NCBI RefSeq assembly: GCF_013141765.1
Contig: NZ_WHOD01000013.1
Coordinates: 124,001-188,000 of the forward strand
Reading direction: 5' to 3'
Source: Paenibacillus foliorum
GTDB taxonomy: Bacteria; Bacillota; Bacilli; Paenibacillales; NBRC-103111
Length of the DNA: 64,000 nucleotides
The notes beneath the pieces are model-generated. The model searched no databases, was not told the DNA's origin, and saw only the letters and a program-made list of their open reading frames with translations. This document shows positions 42,640 through 51,880 of the stretch, in pieces. A program made the translations under genes and the position numbers. Numbering within the stretch: the first letter of the stretch is position 1; each line of letters starts with the position of its first letter.

Positions 42640-45600
42640 ATGCTTTATACTTTGGAAAAGCTGACAGCCCGTATTCATGAACTAGACGAATTTCGTTATA
42701 GAGATAAACAATTGATTCCATCTTTTCATAGTCTGGAGGATCCCGAAGGTGTAATTGGGGAACGTCCGTCGCTTCCGTTAAGCTCAGTTCAAGGCAGTGG
42801 AGAAATGCGTCTGGGCGAACGTTGGGAAGGTAGGGACCGTTATTTATGGCTGGCTGCTCAGGTAGTTGTGCCGGCTGCTTGGCAAGGTCGTAAAATTGTG
42901 GGACGATTTGATTTTGGTAAGGGCGGAGGCGGTAATAATTCGGGCTTTGAGTCTTTGCTATATGTGAACGGGCAGCCGTATCAAGGTGTGGATACGAATC
43001 ATCAAGAGGTGTTTTTCGCTGAAGAGCTAGCTGGCGCAACTGTTAGCCTGTGCTTCCGTTTGTGGTCCGGTCTTGGCGGCTACAAGCCGCTAGCTATAAT
43101 GGAACACCAGCTGAAGCGAGCAGAACTGTGCTGGCTCGATGCGGACGCGGATGATCTGTATTATACAGCTCGTGCAGCGCTGCAGGTTATTCAAGTGCTT
43201 CATGAGCATTCGCCAGAGCGTCAATTACTGCTGTCCGCTGTAGATCGCGCCTTTTTGCTGGTGGATTGGTCGAGACCAGGGTCAGCGGATTTCTATGATT
43301 CAATCACGGCTGCGGCAGAAACACTTCGTACCTCCGTGCAGCAGCTGCCCAAGCATCATGCGGTTACTGTTCGCTGCATCGGGCATACGCATATCGATGT
43401 TGCTTGGTTGTGGAGGCTGAAGCATACCCGAGAGAAGGCGGCAAGGTCTTTTTCGACAGTTCTGCGTTTGATGGAGCTATTTCCTGATTATGTGTTTTTG
43501 CAAACCATGCCTCAGTTGTATGACTATATTAAAACTGATTACCCGGATATTTATGCTCAGATCCAAGAGCGGGTGAAGGAAGGGCGATGGGAGGCAGGCG
43601 GCGGCATGTGGCTGGAGGCAGATTGTAATTTGACATCTGGAGAATCGCTTGTACGACAGCTGCTGTATGGAACACGTTTTCTGCGAGAGGAGTTCGGTGT
43701 AGAGTGTACTTATCTGTGGCTGCCGGACGTATTTGGCTATAGCTGGGCTTTGCCTCAAATTTTGAAAAAATCGGGTATCGATACATTTATGACAACCAAA
43801 ATTAGCTGGAATCAGTATAATCGGATGCCTCATGACACCTTCCAATGGCGTGGTATTGATGGGACCGAGGTGCTGACACATTTCATCACGACACCGGATA
43901 ATGCAGGGGGCTGGTTGTATACGTATAACGGAGAAGTAACGGCAAGCTCGGTGAACGGGATATGGGAAACGTACAGAGATAAGCCGGTAAACCGTGAATT
44001 GCTGCTTGCGTATGGCTATGGTGATGGTGGCGGCGGTGTAAATCGCGAGATGCTGGAGCTGAGACGCAGACTAAGTGAGCTGCCGGGTGTGCCGAATGTG
44101 ACAACCGGACGCGTGGATGAATATTTCGCAGAGCTGCAGCAAACGGTAGCTGAAACGGATGAATATGTTCATACATGGGATGGCGAATTGTATTTGGAGC
44201 TTCACCGAGGTACCTACACGAGTCAAGCCTATAATAAGCGTATGAATCGTAAGCTGGAGCTGTTGGCTCGTGAAGCGGAATGGCTGGGTGTCATGGGAAG
44301 CGTGCATGCTAACGATTGGTCATTCTACGATCAAAGCAAACTAGCTGAAGCATGGAAGATTGTGCTGCGCAACCAGTTTCACGATATTATTCCGGGCTCT
44401 TCGATCCAAGAGGTATACGACGATTCACGTCTTGAATATGAGGAAGCGGAAGGGCTGCTGCAAGCGGCATACCATCATGCTGATTCAGCATTGAGTGTTC
44501 GGCAGCCTGAAACTGGAATAGCGGAATATACGGTATGGAACAGCTCAGGCTGGGAGCGCAGCGGAATAGTGTTTATAGAATCAGACCGGAGCCTTGAAGC
44601 TGCTGCAAAGGAAGGTGTGTGGCAGGACGAGCAAGGGAATATGTTAGGGGCCCAGCGCAGTGCCGATGGTTGGCGGGTAAAGGTGCAAGGGGTACCGTCT
44701 TTAGGCTTTAGTGTCATTCGCTATCTCTCAGAGAAGTCGGGGCAGACCGACAAGCCGCACTCTTTTATTGCTACCGCTAGTGGGATTGAAACGCCATATT
44801 ACTTGCTGCAATGGGATGGGAACGGTCAATTGACATCCATTTGGGATAAAACGTCACAACGCGAGGTACTGGCGGCAGGCGCTCGTGGAAATATATTTCA
44901 GGTGTTCGAAGACAAGCCGAAAAGCCGTCATGAGGCGTGGGATATCGATATTTATTATCAGGAGAAAATGGAAGAAGTCCGTGAGCTGACTTTGCTTGAG
45001 GTAGTGGAAAGCGGGCCTGTAAGAGCGGTTGTGCGATTCAGTTGGAGGTATAAGGATTCAATGATTGTGCAAGAGCTAATCGTTTACAGTGAATCCCGTC
45101 GAATTGATTTCCAAACTACTGTAGACTGGCATGAGCAGAGGAAGCTGCTTAAGGCAGCATTCCCGGTAGATATTCGTTCTACGGAAGCTTCCTATGACAT
45201 TCAATTCGGCAACGTTAAACGTCCAACTCATTGGAATACGAGCTGGGATTATGCCCGCTTTGAGGTAGTAGGCCACCAATGGGCCGATTTGTCCGAACGC
45301 GGCTATGGCGTCAGCTTGTTGAATGATTGCAAGTATGGTTATGACATCAAAGACAATCTGATGCGATTAACCTTAATCAAATCGGCGCTTGTTCCTGATC
45401 CGCAGGCAGATCAAGGGCATCACGCATTTACTTATTCGTTGCTTCCACATGCTGGAGATTGGCTGGAGGGTCACACGGTACAGGAAGCTTGGGATATAAA
45501 TGCGCCGTTGTTAAGCAAGGCTGGTGCCGCAACAGATAACAAGGAGGCATCGCTGTTCCGTTTGTCGTCTGTGCATGTGCATATCGATGCCGTGAAAAAA

Positions 45601-45810
45601 GCGGAAGACAGCAACCTCATAGTGCTGCGTTTCCATGAATTTGCCGGCCAGCGCGGGTGGGTGGAGCTGTCGAGCGACTATAAGATCGTAAGCTGGCAGG
45701 AGAGCGATCTGATGGAGCGACCTATCGGTGAAGCTTGCAGCAATGCTGTAATGCGTCTGGCAGTTAAGCCTTATGAGATCAAAACGCTGCTGATCGATAT
45801 AGCTAAGTAA
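42640..45810 (+). CDS. GH38 alpha-mannosidase
   Basis: This 1056-residue protein has the layout of bacterial class II alpha-mannosidases: an N-terminal beta domain, the GH38 catalytic barrel with zinc-binding HTHIDVAWLW (His249, His251, Asp253) and nucleophile Asp363 in LPDVFGYSWALP, the NQFHDIIPGSSI segment with another zinc-binding His, then C-terminal beta domains. There is no signal peptide, so it acts on imported mannosides. ATG 42640 has GGGAGTGAT upstream; the frame is open to 42631. Controlled by the LacI operator at 42601. A strong terminator follows. Confidence 0.95.
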   Translation: MLYTLEKLTARIHELDEFRYRDKQLIPSFHSLEDPEGVIGERPSLPLSSVQGSGEMRLGERWEGRDRYLWLAAQVVVPAAWQGRKIVGRFDFGKGGGGNNSGFESLLYVNGQPYQGVDTNHQEVFFAEELAGATVSLCFRLWSGLGGYKPLAIMEHQLKRAELCWLDADADDLYYTARAALQVIQVLHEHSPERQLLLSAVDRAFLLVDWSRPGSADFYDSITAAAETLRTSVQQLPKHHAVTVRCIGHTHIDVAWLWRLKHTREKAARSFSTVLRLMELFPDYVFLQTMPQLYDYIKTDYPDIYAQIQERVKEGRWEAGGGMWLEADCNLTSGESLVRQLLYGTRFLREEFGVECTYLWLPDVFGYSWALPQILKKSGIDTFMTTKISWNQYNRMPHDTFQWRGIDGTEVLTHFITTPDNAGGWLYTYNGEVTASSVNGIWETYRDKPVNRELLLAYGYGDGGGGVNREMLELRRRLSELPGVPNVTTGRVDEYFAELQQTVAETDEYVHTWDGELYLELHRGTYTSQAYNKRMNRKLELLAREAEWLGVMGSVHANDWSFYDQSKLAEAWKIVLRNQFHDIIPGSSIQEVYDDSRLEYEEAEGLLQAAYHHADSALSVRQPETGIAEYTVWNSSGWERSGIVFIESDRSLEAAAKEGVWQDEQGNMLGAQRSADGWRVKVQGVPSLGFSVIRYLSEKSGQTDKPHSFIATASGIETPYYLLQWDGNGQLTSIWDKTSQREVLAAGARGNIFQVFEDKPKSRHEAWDIDIYYQEKMEEVRELTLLEVVESGPVRAVVRFSWRYKDSMIVQELIVYSESRRIDFQTTVDWHEQRKLLKAAFPVDIRSTEASYDIQFGNVKRPTHWNTSWDYARFEVVGHQWADLSERGYGVSLLNDCKYGYDIKDNLMRLTLIKSALVPDPQADQGHHAFTYSLLPHAGDWLEGHTVQEAWDINAPLLSKAGAATDNKEASLFRLSSVHVHIDAVKKAEDSNLIVLRFHEFAGQRGWVELSSDYKIVSWQESDLMERPIGEACSNAVMRLAVKPYEIKTLLIDIAK

Positions 45811-45834
45811 TACGGGCAAGAAGCTTTATTCAAC

Positions 45835-45876
45835 AAGCAAACCCCCGATTCCATTATGGAGTCGGGGGTTTGCTTT
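45835..45876. terminator. Strong, possibly bidirectional terminator
   Basis: AAGCAAACCCCCGA / TCGGGGGTTTGCTT forms a perfect 14-bp stem with a 13-nt loop (CCATTATGG pairs further). It lies between the convergent alpha-mannosidase and RidA-family genes. Confidence 0.85.
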
Positions 45877-45916
45877 GCCTGCTTGTGTTCGCGGTTAGAT
45901 GTGGAAAAGTTGATAA

Positions 45917-46381
45917 TTAATCACGGATTTCCACGATCAATTCGATCTCAACCGGCGTGTGGAATGGAAGATCGCTGGTACCGATGGCCGAGCGGGCATG
46001 TTTACCATTTTCACCAAAAACGTCGACGAGCAGGTTGGAGGCGCCGTTCATGACGTAGGGCTGATCGCCGAAGCCTGGAGCACTGTTCACAAAGCCAAGC
46101 AGCTTGACGATTTTCACAACGCGGTCCAGATCGCCTAGGTAGCCTTTCAAGACGGCCAAGCAGTTGATTATGACTTGGCGTGCGGCTTCTTGTCCTTGTT
46201 CGATTGTCAGATCGCTGCCGACTTTGCCTTCGTACATTAACTCGCCGTTAATACGGCAGTCCTGTCCGGATAGGTAGAGCAGATTGCCGGTCCGGTTGCA
46301 CGGGACGTAGGTGAAGCGTGGCTCTGGGGAAGGGGGAAGTTCCAATCCAAGTTCTTGCAAACGTTGTTCGATCATAGCCAA
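45917..46381 (-). CDS. RidA (YjgF/YER057c) family protein
   Basis: This 154-residue protein has the RidA fold: NLLYLSGQDCRING, a central ARQVIINCLAVLKGYLGDLD helix and the C-terminal HARSAIGTSDLPFHTPVEIE segment. RidA proteins hydrolyse reactive enamine/imine intermediates made by PLP enzymes. A TTG start at 46381 fits GGAGG 9 bases upstream better than the ATG two codons later. It is last in the leftward D-amino-acid operon, where it may deal with imines from the PLP enzyme at 48105. Confidence 0.9.
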   Translation of the reverse strand: MAMIEQRLQELGLELPPSPEPRFTYVPCNRTGNLLYLSGQDCRINGELMYEGKVGSDLTIEQGQEAARQVIINCLAVLKGYLGDLDRVVKIVKLLGFVNSAPGFGDQPYVMNGASNLLVDVFGENGKHARSAIGTSDLPFHTPVEIELIVEIRD

Positions 46382-46463
46382 AATAAATTACCTCCAATGA
46401 ATGTAGTTGATGGATTTGTCATACTGTCATAAAATTTTTGGAGCTCATTAGTGCTCTTGACGC

Positions 46464-48071
46464 TTAGTGATGGTGGCAGCAGGATGTTGTTCGGATAAGA
46501 CTGCCTGCGCGAGCATAGGTATGCTGTGCGTCGATAAGCGTTTCTTTGCCGTTGACCCATACATGGCTGATGCCGTCTGGATACTGGCGGGGGTTCTCGA
46601 ATGTTGCATGATCTTGGATCGTATCTGGATTGAATACCGTCAGATCGGCGACATACCCCGGAACAATCAGACCGCGCTTGCCAAGCTTGAAGCGCTGTAC
46701 TGGGAACGACGTTAGCTTGCGGACCGCTTGTTCCAGCGATAGTATGCGCTGCTGGCGCACGTATTTAGCGAATACGCGAGGAAATGTTCCATACAAGCGT
46801 GGGTGCGGCTTACCGGTTTCGCAAGTCAAGCTGTCTGAAGCGATCAGCGCTTTCTCGTAACCGATGACTTGCTTCACATCGTCATCGGACATATGAAAGT
46901 AAACGATAGAGATGCGGCCATTCTCTTCAAGCAGTAAATCCATAATGCAGTCGACAGGATGCTGACTGCGCTGCTCAGCGATTTCGGCAATCGACAGGCC
47001 TTCCAAATGGCGGTTCGCTTCCGTATGAGTAGCGGAAATGATAACGGCCTGCCAACCGGTGGAACAAACAAGATTGTCCCATGTTGTTTGCTCTTGGCCG
47101 AGCTCATCTCGGATGCGGCGGCGCAGGTCGTTATCGCGGAAAGCTGCGAGTGTACCCTCTATGCCGCCTTCGAGCACCCATGGAGGCAGCACGGTAGTCA
47201 ACGTTGTGGACCCAGCGTTATAGGGGTATACGTCGCAGGTAACATCCATGCCGCGAGCACGGGCGTCTTCGATCAATTCCAACGCCTCTAGCACCTTGCC
47301 CCAGTTTTTTTTGCCAGCAGCTTTTAAGTGGCTAATGTGCAGAGGGATGCCGGACTTCTCGGCAATCCATATGACTTCTTTGACGGAAGGAATGAGGTTG
47401 TTACCTTCACCCCGAATATGGGTGGAAAGCAGACCATCATATTTCGGCAGCACCGAGCATAAATTCGCGAGTTCTTCACGGGTGGTGTAGCTGCCTGGCG
47501 CATACAGCAGCCCGATAGACAAACCGATCGCCCCGGCGCGTAATCCTTCTTCGAGAATCGCTTTCATACGATCGAGCTCCTGAGACGTGGCAGGGCGGTT
47601 CTCGAAGCCCATGACTGAAATGCGGAGTGCGCCATGGGCAACGTAAGTAGCCAAATTCTCCGATGGACCGCTTCCCGCGAGGTGTTCCATGTATTGCTCC
47701 GGAGTTTCCCACGGCCATTCCCAGCTTGTAGCGCCGAGCACCGGCTGTACGTAGCTCTTTAACGCTTCGGCATATGTTTTTACATACGGAGCCGGAGCTA
47801 AACCGCAATTGCCGACCACCTCAGTTGTAACACCTTGGCGTACTTTGATTTCACTGTGCGGATGATCGAAGATCATCAGATCGGAGTGACAATGACCGTC
47901 GATAAATCCGGGTGCAATTACGCTGCCGTGAACATCGACAATACGCAACGCTTCTTGATCGATCCGTCCGACTGAGGCGATTTGGCCGTCCTTCACCCCA
48001 ACGTCGCCGAAAAACCATGGATTGCCCGTGCCATCAACGACGCGGCCGTTACGAATGACTACATCTAACAT
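46464..48071 (-). CDS. D-aminoacylase (N-acyl-D-amino-acid deacylase)
   Basis: This 535-residue amidohydrolase has the D-aminoacylase signatures: FIDGHCHSDLMIFDHP (His-x-His), VVGNCGLAPAPYV with the zinc-bridging Cys, STHIRGEG and ICLHISHLKA-like PLHISHLKAAG. It releases D-amino acids from N-acyl-D-amino acids in the cytoplasm. It lies between the D-threonine-aldolase-like gene (33 bases) and the RidA gene. The C-terminus ends in an unusual run of His residues. Confidence 0.93.
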   Translation of the reverse strand: MLDVVIRNGRVVDGTGNPWFFGDVGVKDGQIASVGRIDQEALRIVDVHGSVIAPGFIDGHCHSDLMIFDHPHSEIKVRQGVTTEVVGNCGLAPAPYVKTYAEALKSYVQPVLGATSWEWPWETPEQYMEHLAGSGPSENLATYVAHGALRISVMGFENRPATSQELDRMKAILEEGLRAGAIGLSIGLLYAPGSYTTREELANLCSVLPKYDGLLSTHIRGEGNNLIPSVKEVIWIAEKSGIPLHISHLKAAGKKNWGKVLEALELIEDARARGMDVTCDVYPYNAGSTTLTTVLPPWVLEGGIEGTLAAFRDNDLRRRIRDELGQEQTTWDNLVCSTGWQAVIISATHTEANRHLEGLSIAEIAEQRSQHPVDCIMDLLLEENGRISIVYFHMSDDDVKQVIGYEKALIASDSLTCETGKPHPRLYGTFPRVFAKYVRQQRILSLEQAVRKLTSFPVQRFKLGKRGLIVPGYVADLTVFNPDTIQDHATFENPRQYPDGISHVWVNGKETLIDAQHTYARAGSLIRTTSCCHHH

Positions 48072-48104
48072 GTAAATGACCCTCCCTGAGAGTGAAGTGT
48101 TCGA

Positions 48105-49217
48105 TTACTCCAGCTTGCCGCGGGCGAGCACTGGTTCCACCTCGCTGCGTCCATCCCGTAAGAAAATAACTGTATTGTGAAGATTGACTGTGCTGCAAAT
48201 ATGATTTGGAATAATATGCAGGACATCACCGACCTGCAGGCCCGAATTTTGGGCAAGTGGGCCGAGACGGAGCATGCCGTGCTCCTCCGACATCCGTTCG
48301 AAAACGGCATCTTCAAGTCCGACCACATGGCCGAATCCTACAAGGTGCAAGGGGGCGGCGTTCGGCTGCACATCGGTGGCGAACGTCTTGCTGCCACCGT
48401 CAATCACAGCCAGGTCCGGCGATGGACGGCTGACTACCGTCACACGCACGCTTCCGGCGCAATCATCTAGCCCGCACACACCAAAGGCTGCTTGCATCCG
48501 GTCTTGGTACACGTAGGTGCCTGGCCGAATTTCTGTTATCCCCTTCACCTCGGAAGCGAAGGCCGAGGTTGGTGTCGAACCGACGCTAATATCGGCGATC
48601 TGTACGCCAGCGGCACGTATGCTTTCCCCGAGCTCCACCATCAGCCGACCTTCTTCCGCGCCAGCAGCAGCGAGATTCATCGTTGGCTTGCCTGCAAGCA
48701 TCGCGCCTCGGAATGTGAAGATGCCGGTGAGGCTCAAGCCTTCCATGGAGTGAATCTGTACGGCTGTCTCGACTGCCTGCTCGTAAGGCACCCCGGTTCT
48801 CCGAAGCCCGGTGTCGACCTCCAGCCGGACTTCCAATGTTTGTCCGGCTCGCAGTGCAGCTTCGGCTAACCGTCTGGCGCCTTCCATGCTGTCGCAGCCG
48901 ACTATTAACCGGATTCGCTTATTGAGTGCAAGCGCCCGCTGGATCTTGCCAGGCGCGATCAGCGGGTAGGCGATGAAGATATCATCAATGCCGTGGTCGG
49001 CCATGACTTCCGCTTCGGATACTTTGGCGACTGTGATGCCGATGGCGCCAGCTGAGATCTGCTTTCTGGCGATCCATGGCATCTTATGTGTTTTCGCATG
49101 GGGACGTAAGTTCAAGCCGGCTTGCTGAGCAGTATTTGCCATGGCGAGGATGTTACGTTCCATAATTTCCGAGTCAATGACAACACAGGGAGTTTCAGGT
49201 TCGAACTGTTTAGTCAT
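48105..49217 (-). CDS. D-threonine aldolase / D-serine dehydratase-like PLP enzyme
   Basis: This 370-residue fold-type III PLP protein (alanine racemase N-terminal barrel) has the cofactor Lys in RPHAKTHK (Lys42) and the C-terminal metal-site motif PNHICSTVNL. These enzymes split D-threonine-type 3-hydroxy-D-amino acids or deaminate D-serine. It overlaps the upstream regulator by 4 bases (ATGA). Position next to a D-aminoacylase and a RidA protein supports D-amino acid catabolism. A paralogue is at 55640-56731. Confidence 0.9.
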   Translation of the reverse strand: MTKQFEPETPCVVIDSEIMERNILAMANTAQQAGLNLRPHAKTHKMPWIARKQISAGAIGITVAKVSEAEVMADHGIDDIFIAYPLIAPGKIQRALALNKRIRLIVGCDSMEGARRLAEAALRAGQTLEVRLEVDTGLRRTGVPYEQAVETAVQIHSMEGLSLTGIFTFRGAMLAGKPTMNLAAAGAEEGRLMVELGESIRAAGVQIADISVGSTPTSAFASEVKGITEIRPGTYVYQDRMQAAFGVCGLDDCAGSVRVTVVSRPSPDLAVIDGGSKTFATDVQPNAAPLHLVGFGHVVGLEDAVFERMSEEHGMLRLGPLAQNSGLQVGDVLHIIPNHICSTVNLHNTVIFLRDGRSEVEPVLARGKLE

Positions 49218-49876
49218 GCTTCATCCATCCCTTCAGGGTATATGGTTTTGCCTTCCTCCAGGTAGCCGTACAGTGTATATTTGGAAATATTTAAATAACT
49301 GCCTATTTTTTCTCCGCCTTTTTTGATCAGGAAGGCTCCTTTGCGGTCGAGCAGCGCTATCATGCGCACCTTATCTTCCTTCGCCATCATCGCCACGGGC
49401 TTGCCTATCTGCTCCTGAGCTTCTTGAATTAATGCGTCCATAAGATCGTTGACGTTCGTCACGAACGACTCTTTGACCTCGGATTGCAGCGAAGCTATGC
49501 TTAATGATTGTAGTGTCTTCTCCGCCATCATAAGTGAGGTGATGTCGAAATTGATGCAAAGAGCTCCGATTGTCTTACCCTCAGCATTCTTCATGTACAT
49601 GGAAGTGGAACGAAGAATACGGCCGTCTTTGGTTTGTGTAACGTAGTTGAACTTGTTGCCGTTGACCTGATTGCCCCGCAGCAGCTCGAGTCCGAGATTC
49701 GTGCCAGGGTCGCCGACCTTTCGGCCGGTGATATGGCCATTCTCGATGGCCGCGATCGTAGTTTCGTAAGGCTGGGTCAAGTCGTGAAGCACGACTTCGC
49801 AATACTCCCCAAACTGAGCGGCGATTCCTTGCACCAAATCAGACAGAAATTCAAATTCCTTTTGAATCGATTCCAC
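49214..49876 (-). CDS. YheO/DauR-like transcriptional regulator
   Basis: This 220-residue protein has an N-terminal PAS-like YheO domain (EYCEVVLHDLTQPYETTIAA onward) and a C-terminal helix-turn-helix of the DauR type (RKGAFLIKKGGEKIGSYLNI, SKYTLYGYLEE). DauR controls D-arginine use in Pseudomonas. As the first gene of a D-amino acid operon it likely senses a D-amino acid or related compound. The promoter at 49913-49940 drives it. Confidence 0.9.
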   Translation of the reverse strand: MESIQKEFEFLSDLVQGIAAQFGEYCEVVLHDLTQPYETTIAAIENGHITGRKVGDPGTNLGLELLRGNQVNGNKFNYVTQTKDGRILRSTSMYMKNAEGKTIGALCINFDITSLMMAEKTLQSLSIASLQSEVKESFVTNVNDLMDALIQEAQEQIGKPVAMMAKEDKVRMIALLDRKGAFLIKKGGEKIGSYLNISKYTLYGYLEEGKTIYPEGMDEA

Positions 49877-49912
49877 TCTCCACTGGACCTCCCCAATATT
49901 ATTTATGGCTAA

Positions 49913-49940
49913 AGATTAACACAAACATATAAAATGTCAA
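49913..49940 (-). promoter_or_regulatory. Sigma-A promoter of the D-amino-acid operon
   Basis: On the minus strand: perfect TTGACA, 16-bp spacer, TAATCT, about 37 bases before the regulator start. Confidence 0.7.
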
Positions 49941-49942
49941 AC

Positions 49943-49976
49943 AAAAAGTATGTTAGAATGAAAAAAAGTATGATAG
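49943..49976. promoter_or_regulatory. Two direct repeats upstream of the D-amino-acid promoter
   Basis: AAAAAGTATGTTAG (49943-49956) and AAAAAGTATGATAG (49963-49976) are spaced 20 bp apart, two helical turns, just upstream of the -35. A likely activator or regulator site. Confidence 0.5.
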
Positions 49977-50050
49977 TGTTTGAGAGAGGCTAATCCGTTA
50001 TTTGGGGCTAACCCGATAATTTGAAAAATGGTACTATGAGCTAGTAGTGC

Positions 50051-51880
50051 ATGCGCTTTCAATTGCGCCTTCGCAAGCCGACATCAATGGAAATGAGTGG
50101 TCGTATGAGCCTATGGTTCACAAAATCATTAAAAAGTAAATTGTCTCTGCTGCTGCTTGTCGCTGTCATATTCCCGCTCCTCACGACCGGCGTCATTTCG
50201 TACCGGATTGCTTCGAATTTGACCGAAGAAAAAGAGAAGCTGTCCGGGATGAATACGCTTAAGCAAATTTCAGACAAGCTGGACTTTATTGTTCGCGATG
50301 TTGAGAATATGTCGGTATTCATAATAGGGCAAAAGGATATTCAGTCGTATCTCGACAACGAGCGGGTGGATATTTCGTTGTATTCGCAAAATGTCGCATT
50401 CCTCATGAATTTGGCGTCTTCCAAAAAATATATCTCCAACATTACGATTACTTCGGATAGCGGCTACCCAGCCTTATCCAATACGACTGTGTTGAAATCA
50501 GGACTGCCCGAGCTATTGAAATCCAACACGAAAGCTTATGAGTCGAACAGCAAATGGTGGACTTCGCTTTACGAAAACCAGACAACGGATGACGGTCTGA
50601 GACGGGTGGTCTCCCTTGTTCGGCCAATTCGGAACATGAATTATTTTCAAAGGACGGGCAATCTTTCGATCAGCATCGACGAAGCGGAAGTAAGGCGTAT
50701 TCTGAGGGACGCAGGCTGGGAGGAGAAGGGGTCAATCTGGCTAGTTGACCAGGATAACCGGATATTGTCTTCGCAAACCAGCGAAGGGCTGGGTCTTCAG
50801 CTCAGCGAAATGCTACCGAACCTCAGTGAACTGGAAGGGACTGGGGGAGCTATGAACTATGCGACGGAACGCGAGAGCAATACTGTGCTCTATCACACGC
50901 TTCCGAGCCTCAACTGGACCCTCATCGGGGTTATCCCAACGAAGGTGTATACCGCGCAGAATAAATACGTTCTCGCTCTAACGGCTTATGCTATCGGGAT
51001 AGCGGCGCTATTAGCTATGGCGCTTGTGCTTTATTTCATCACATGGGTTACGCGGCCGCTGACCGAAATGGCGCGGAAGCTCAAAGACATCAATCCTGAC
51101 GAGCCGATCCCAACGATGGAGGTCAAGAGTAAGGATGAAGTGGGATTGCTGCTTCACAGCTACAATATGCTAAGCAACCGGATCCAGCGGCTAAAGGTCC
51201 AGCTGCAGCAAAACGAGGCGATGAAGAAGGAAGTGGACATACAGGCGCTCCAGGCCCAGATCAATCCACATTTTCTGTACAATACATTGTCATCCATCCA
51301 CTGGATGGCTTTGATGAACAAGGATAAACAGATCGCCGAGATGGTTGGCGCGCTCAGCGACTTCCTGCGGTTCAGCCTGAACAACGGTGAGGAGTTTTGC
51401 TCCGTGCAGCAGGAAGTAGCGCACGCGCAAAACTATATCCGTATCATGTCGAAACGGTTTCAGGACAAGTTCGATTCGGAGTTCTATATCGATTCCGATC
51501 TGCAAGGAAGAATGATGCTCAAGCTGCTGCTTCAACCCTTGATTGAGAACAGCATCATGCACGGTCTTCAGAAGAAAAATGGGAAAGGCTTCGTCTACGT
51601 GCACGGCGAGCGATACTCCGATTCGATGACATTCATCGTTGAGGATACCGGAATTGGCATAGAAAGAGAGAAGCTGCTAAACATACGCCACCAACTGAGC
51701 GGCATTTCCGAGATGGAGGGCAACAATCCGCAAAAGATGAAATCGGGCTACGGCTTGCGCAACGTTCACCGTCGGCTGCTCCTGCATTACGGTAGCGAGA
51801 ACGGATTGCACATCGAAAGTGAGTCAGGCGGCGGCACACGAATTTCATTCACCATTCCCATTCTGGAGGAAACGCCATGA
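50051..51880 (+). CDS. YesM-type sensor histidine kinase
   Basis: This protein of up to 609 residues has two membrane segments (about residues 30-50 and 310-330) flanking an extracellular Cache-like domain. A HAMP linker (ITWVTRPLTEMARKLK), a His kinase domain with the phospho-acceptor in QINPHFLYNTLSSIHW, and an ATPase domain with ENSIMHGL and GIGI/GYGLRN follow. The start is not settled: ATGs at 50051, 50087, 50093 and 50105 are all in frame and none has a strong ribosome binding site. It overlaps the response regulator by ATGA and senses an extracellular sugar for the following operon. Confidence 0.93.
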   Translation: MRFQLRLRKPTSMEMSGRMSLWFTKSLKSKLSLLLLVAVIFPLLTTGVISYRIASNLTEEKEKLSGMNTLKQISDKLDFIVRDVENMSVFIIGQKDIQSYLDNERVDISLYSQNVAFLMNLASSKKYISNITITSDSGYPALSNTTVLKSGLPELLKSNTKAYESNSKWWTSLYENQTTDDGLRRVVSLVRPIRNMNYFQRTGNLSISIDEAEVRRILRDAGWEEKGSIWLVDQDNRILSSQTSEGLGLQLSEMLPNLSELEGTGGAMNYATERESNTVLYHTLPSLNWTLIGVIPTKVYTAQNKYVLALTAYAIGIAALLAMALVLYFITWVTRPLTEMARKLKDINPDEPIPTMEVKSKDEVGLLLHSYNMLSNRIQRLKVQLQQNEAMKKEVDIQALQAQINPHFLYNTLSSIHWMALMNKDKQIAEMVGALSDFLRFSLNNGEEFCSVQQEVAHAQNYIRIMSKRFQDKFDSEFYIDSDLQGRMMLKLLLQPLIENSIMHGLQKKNGKGFVYVHGERYSDSMTFIVEDTGIGIEREKLLNIRHQLSGISEMEGNNPQKMKSGYGLRNVHRRLLLHYGSENGLHIESESGGGTRISFTIPILEETP

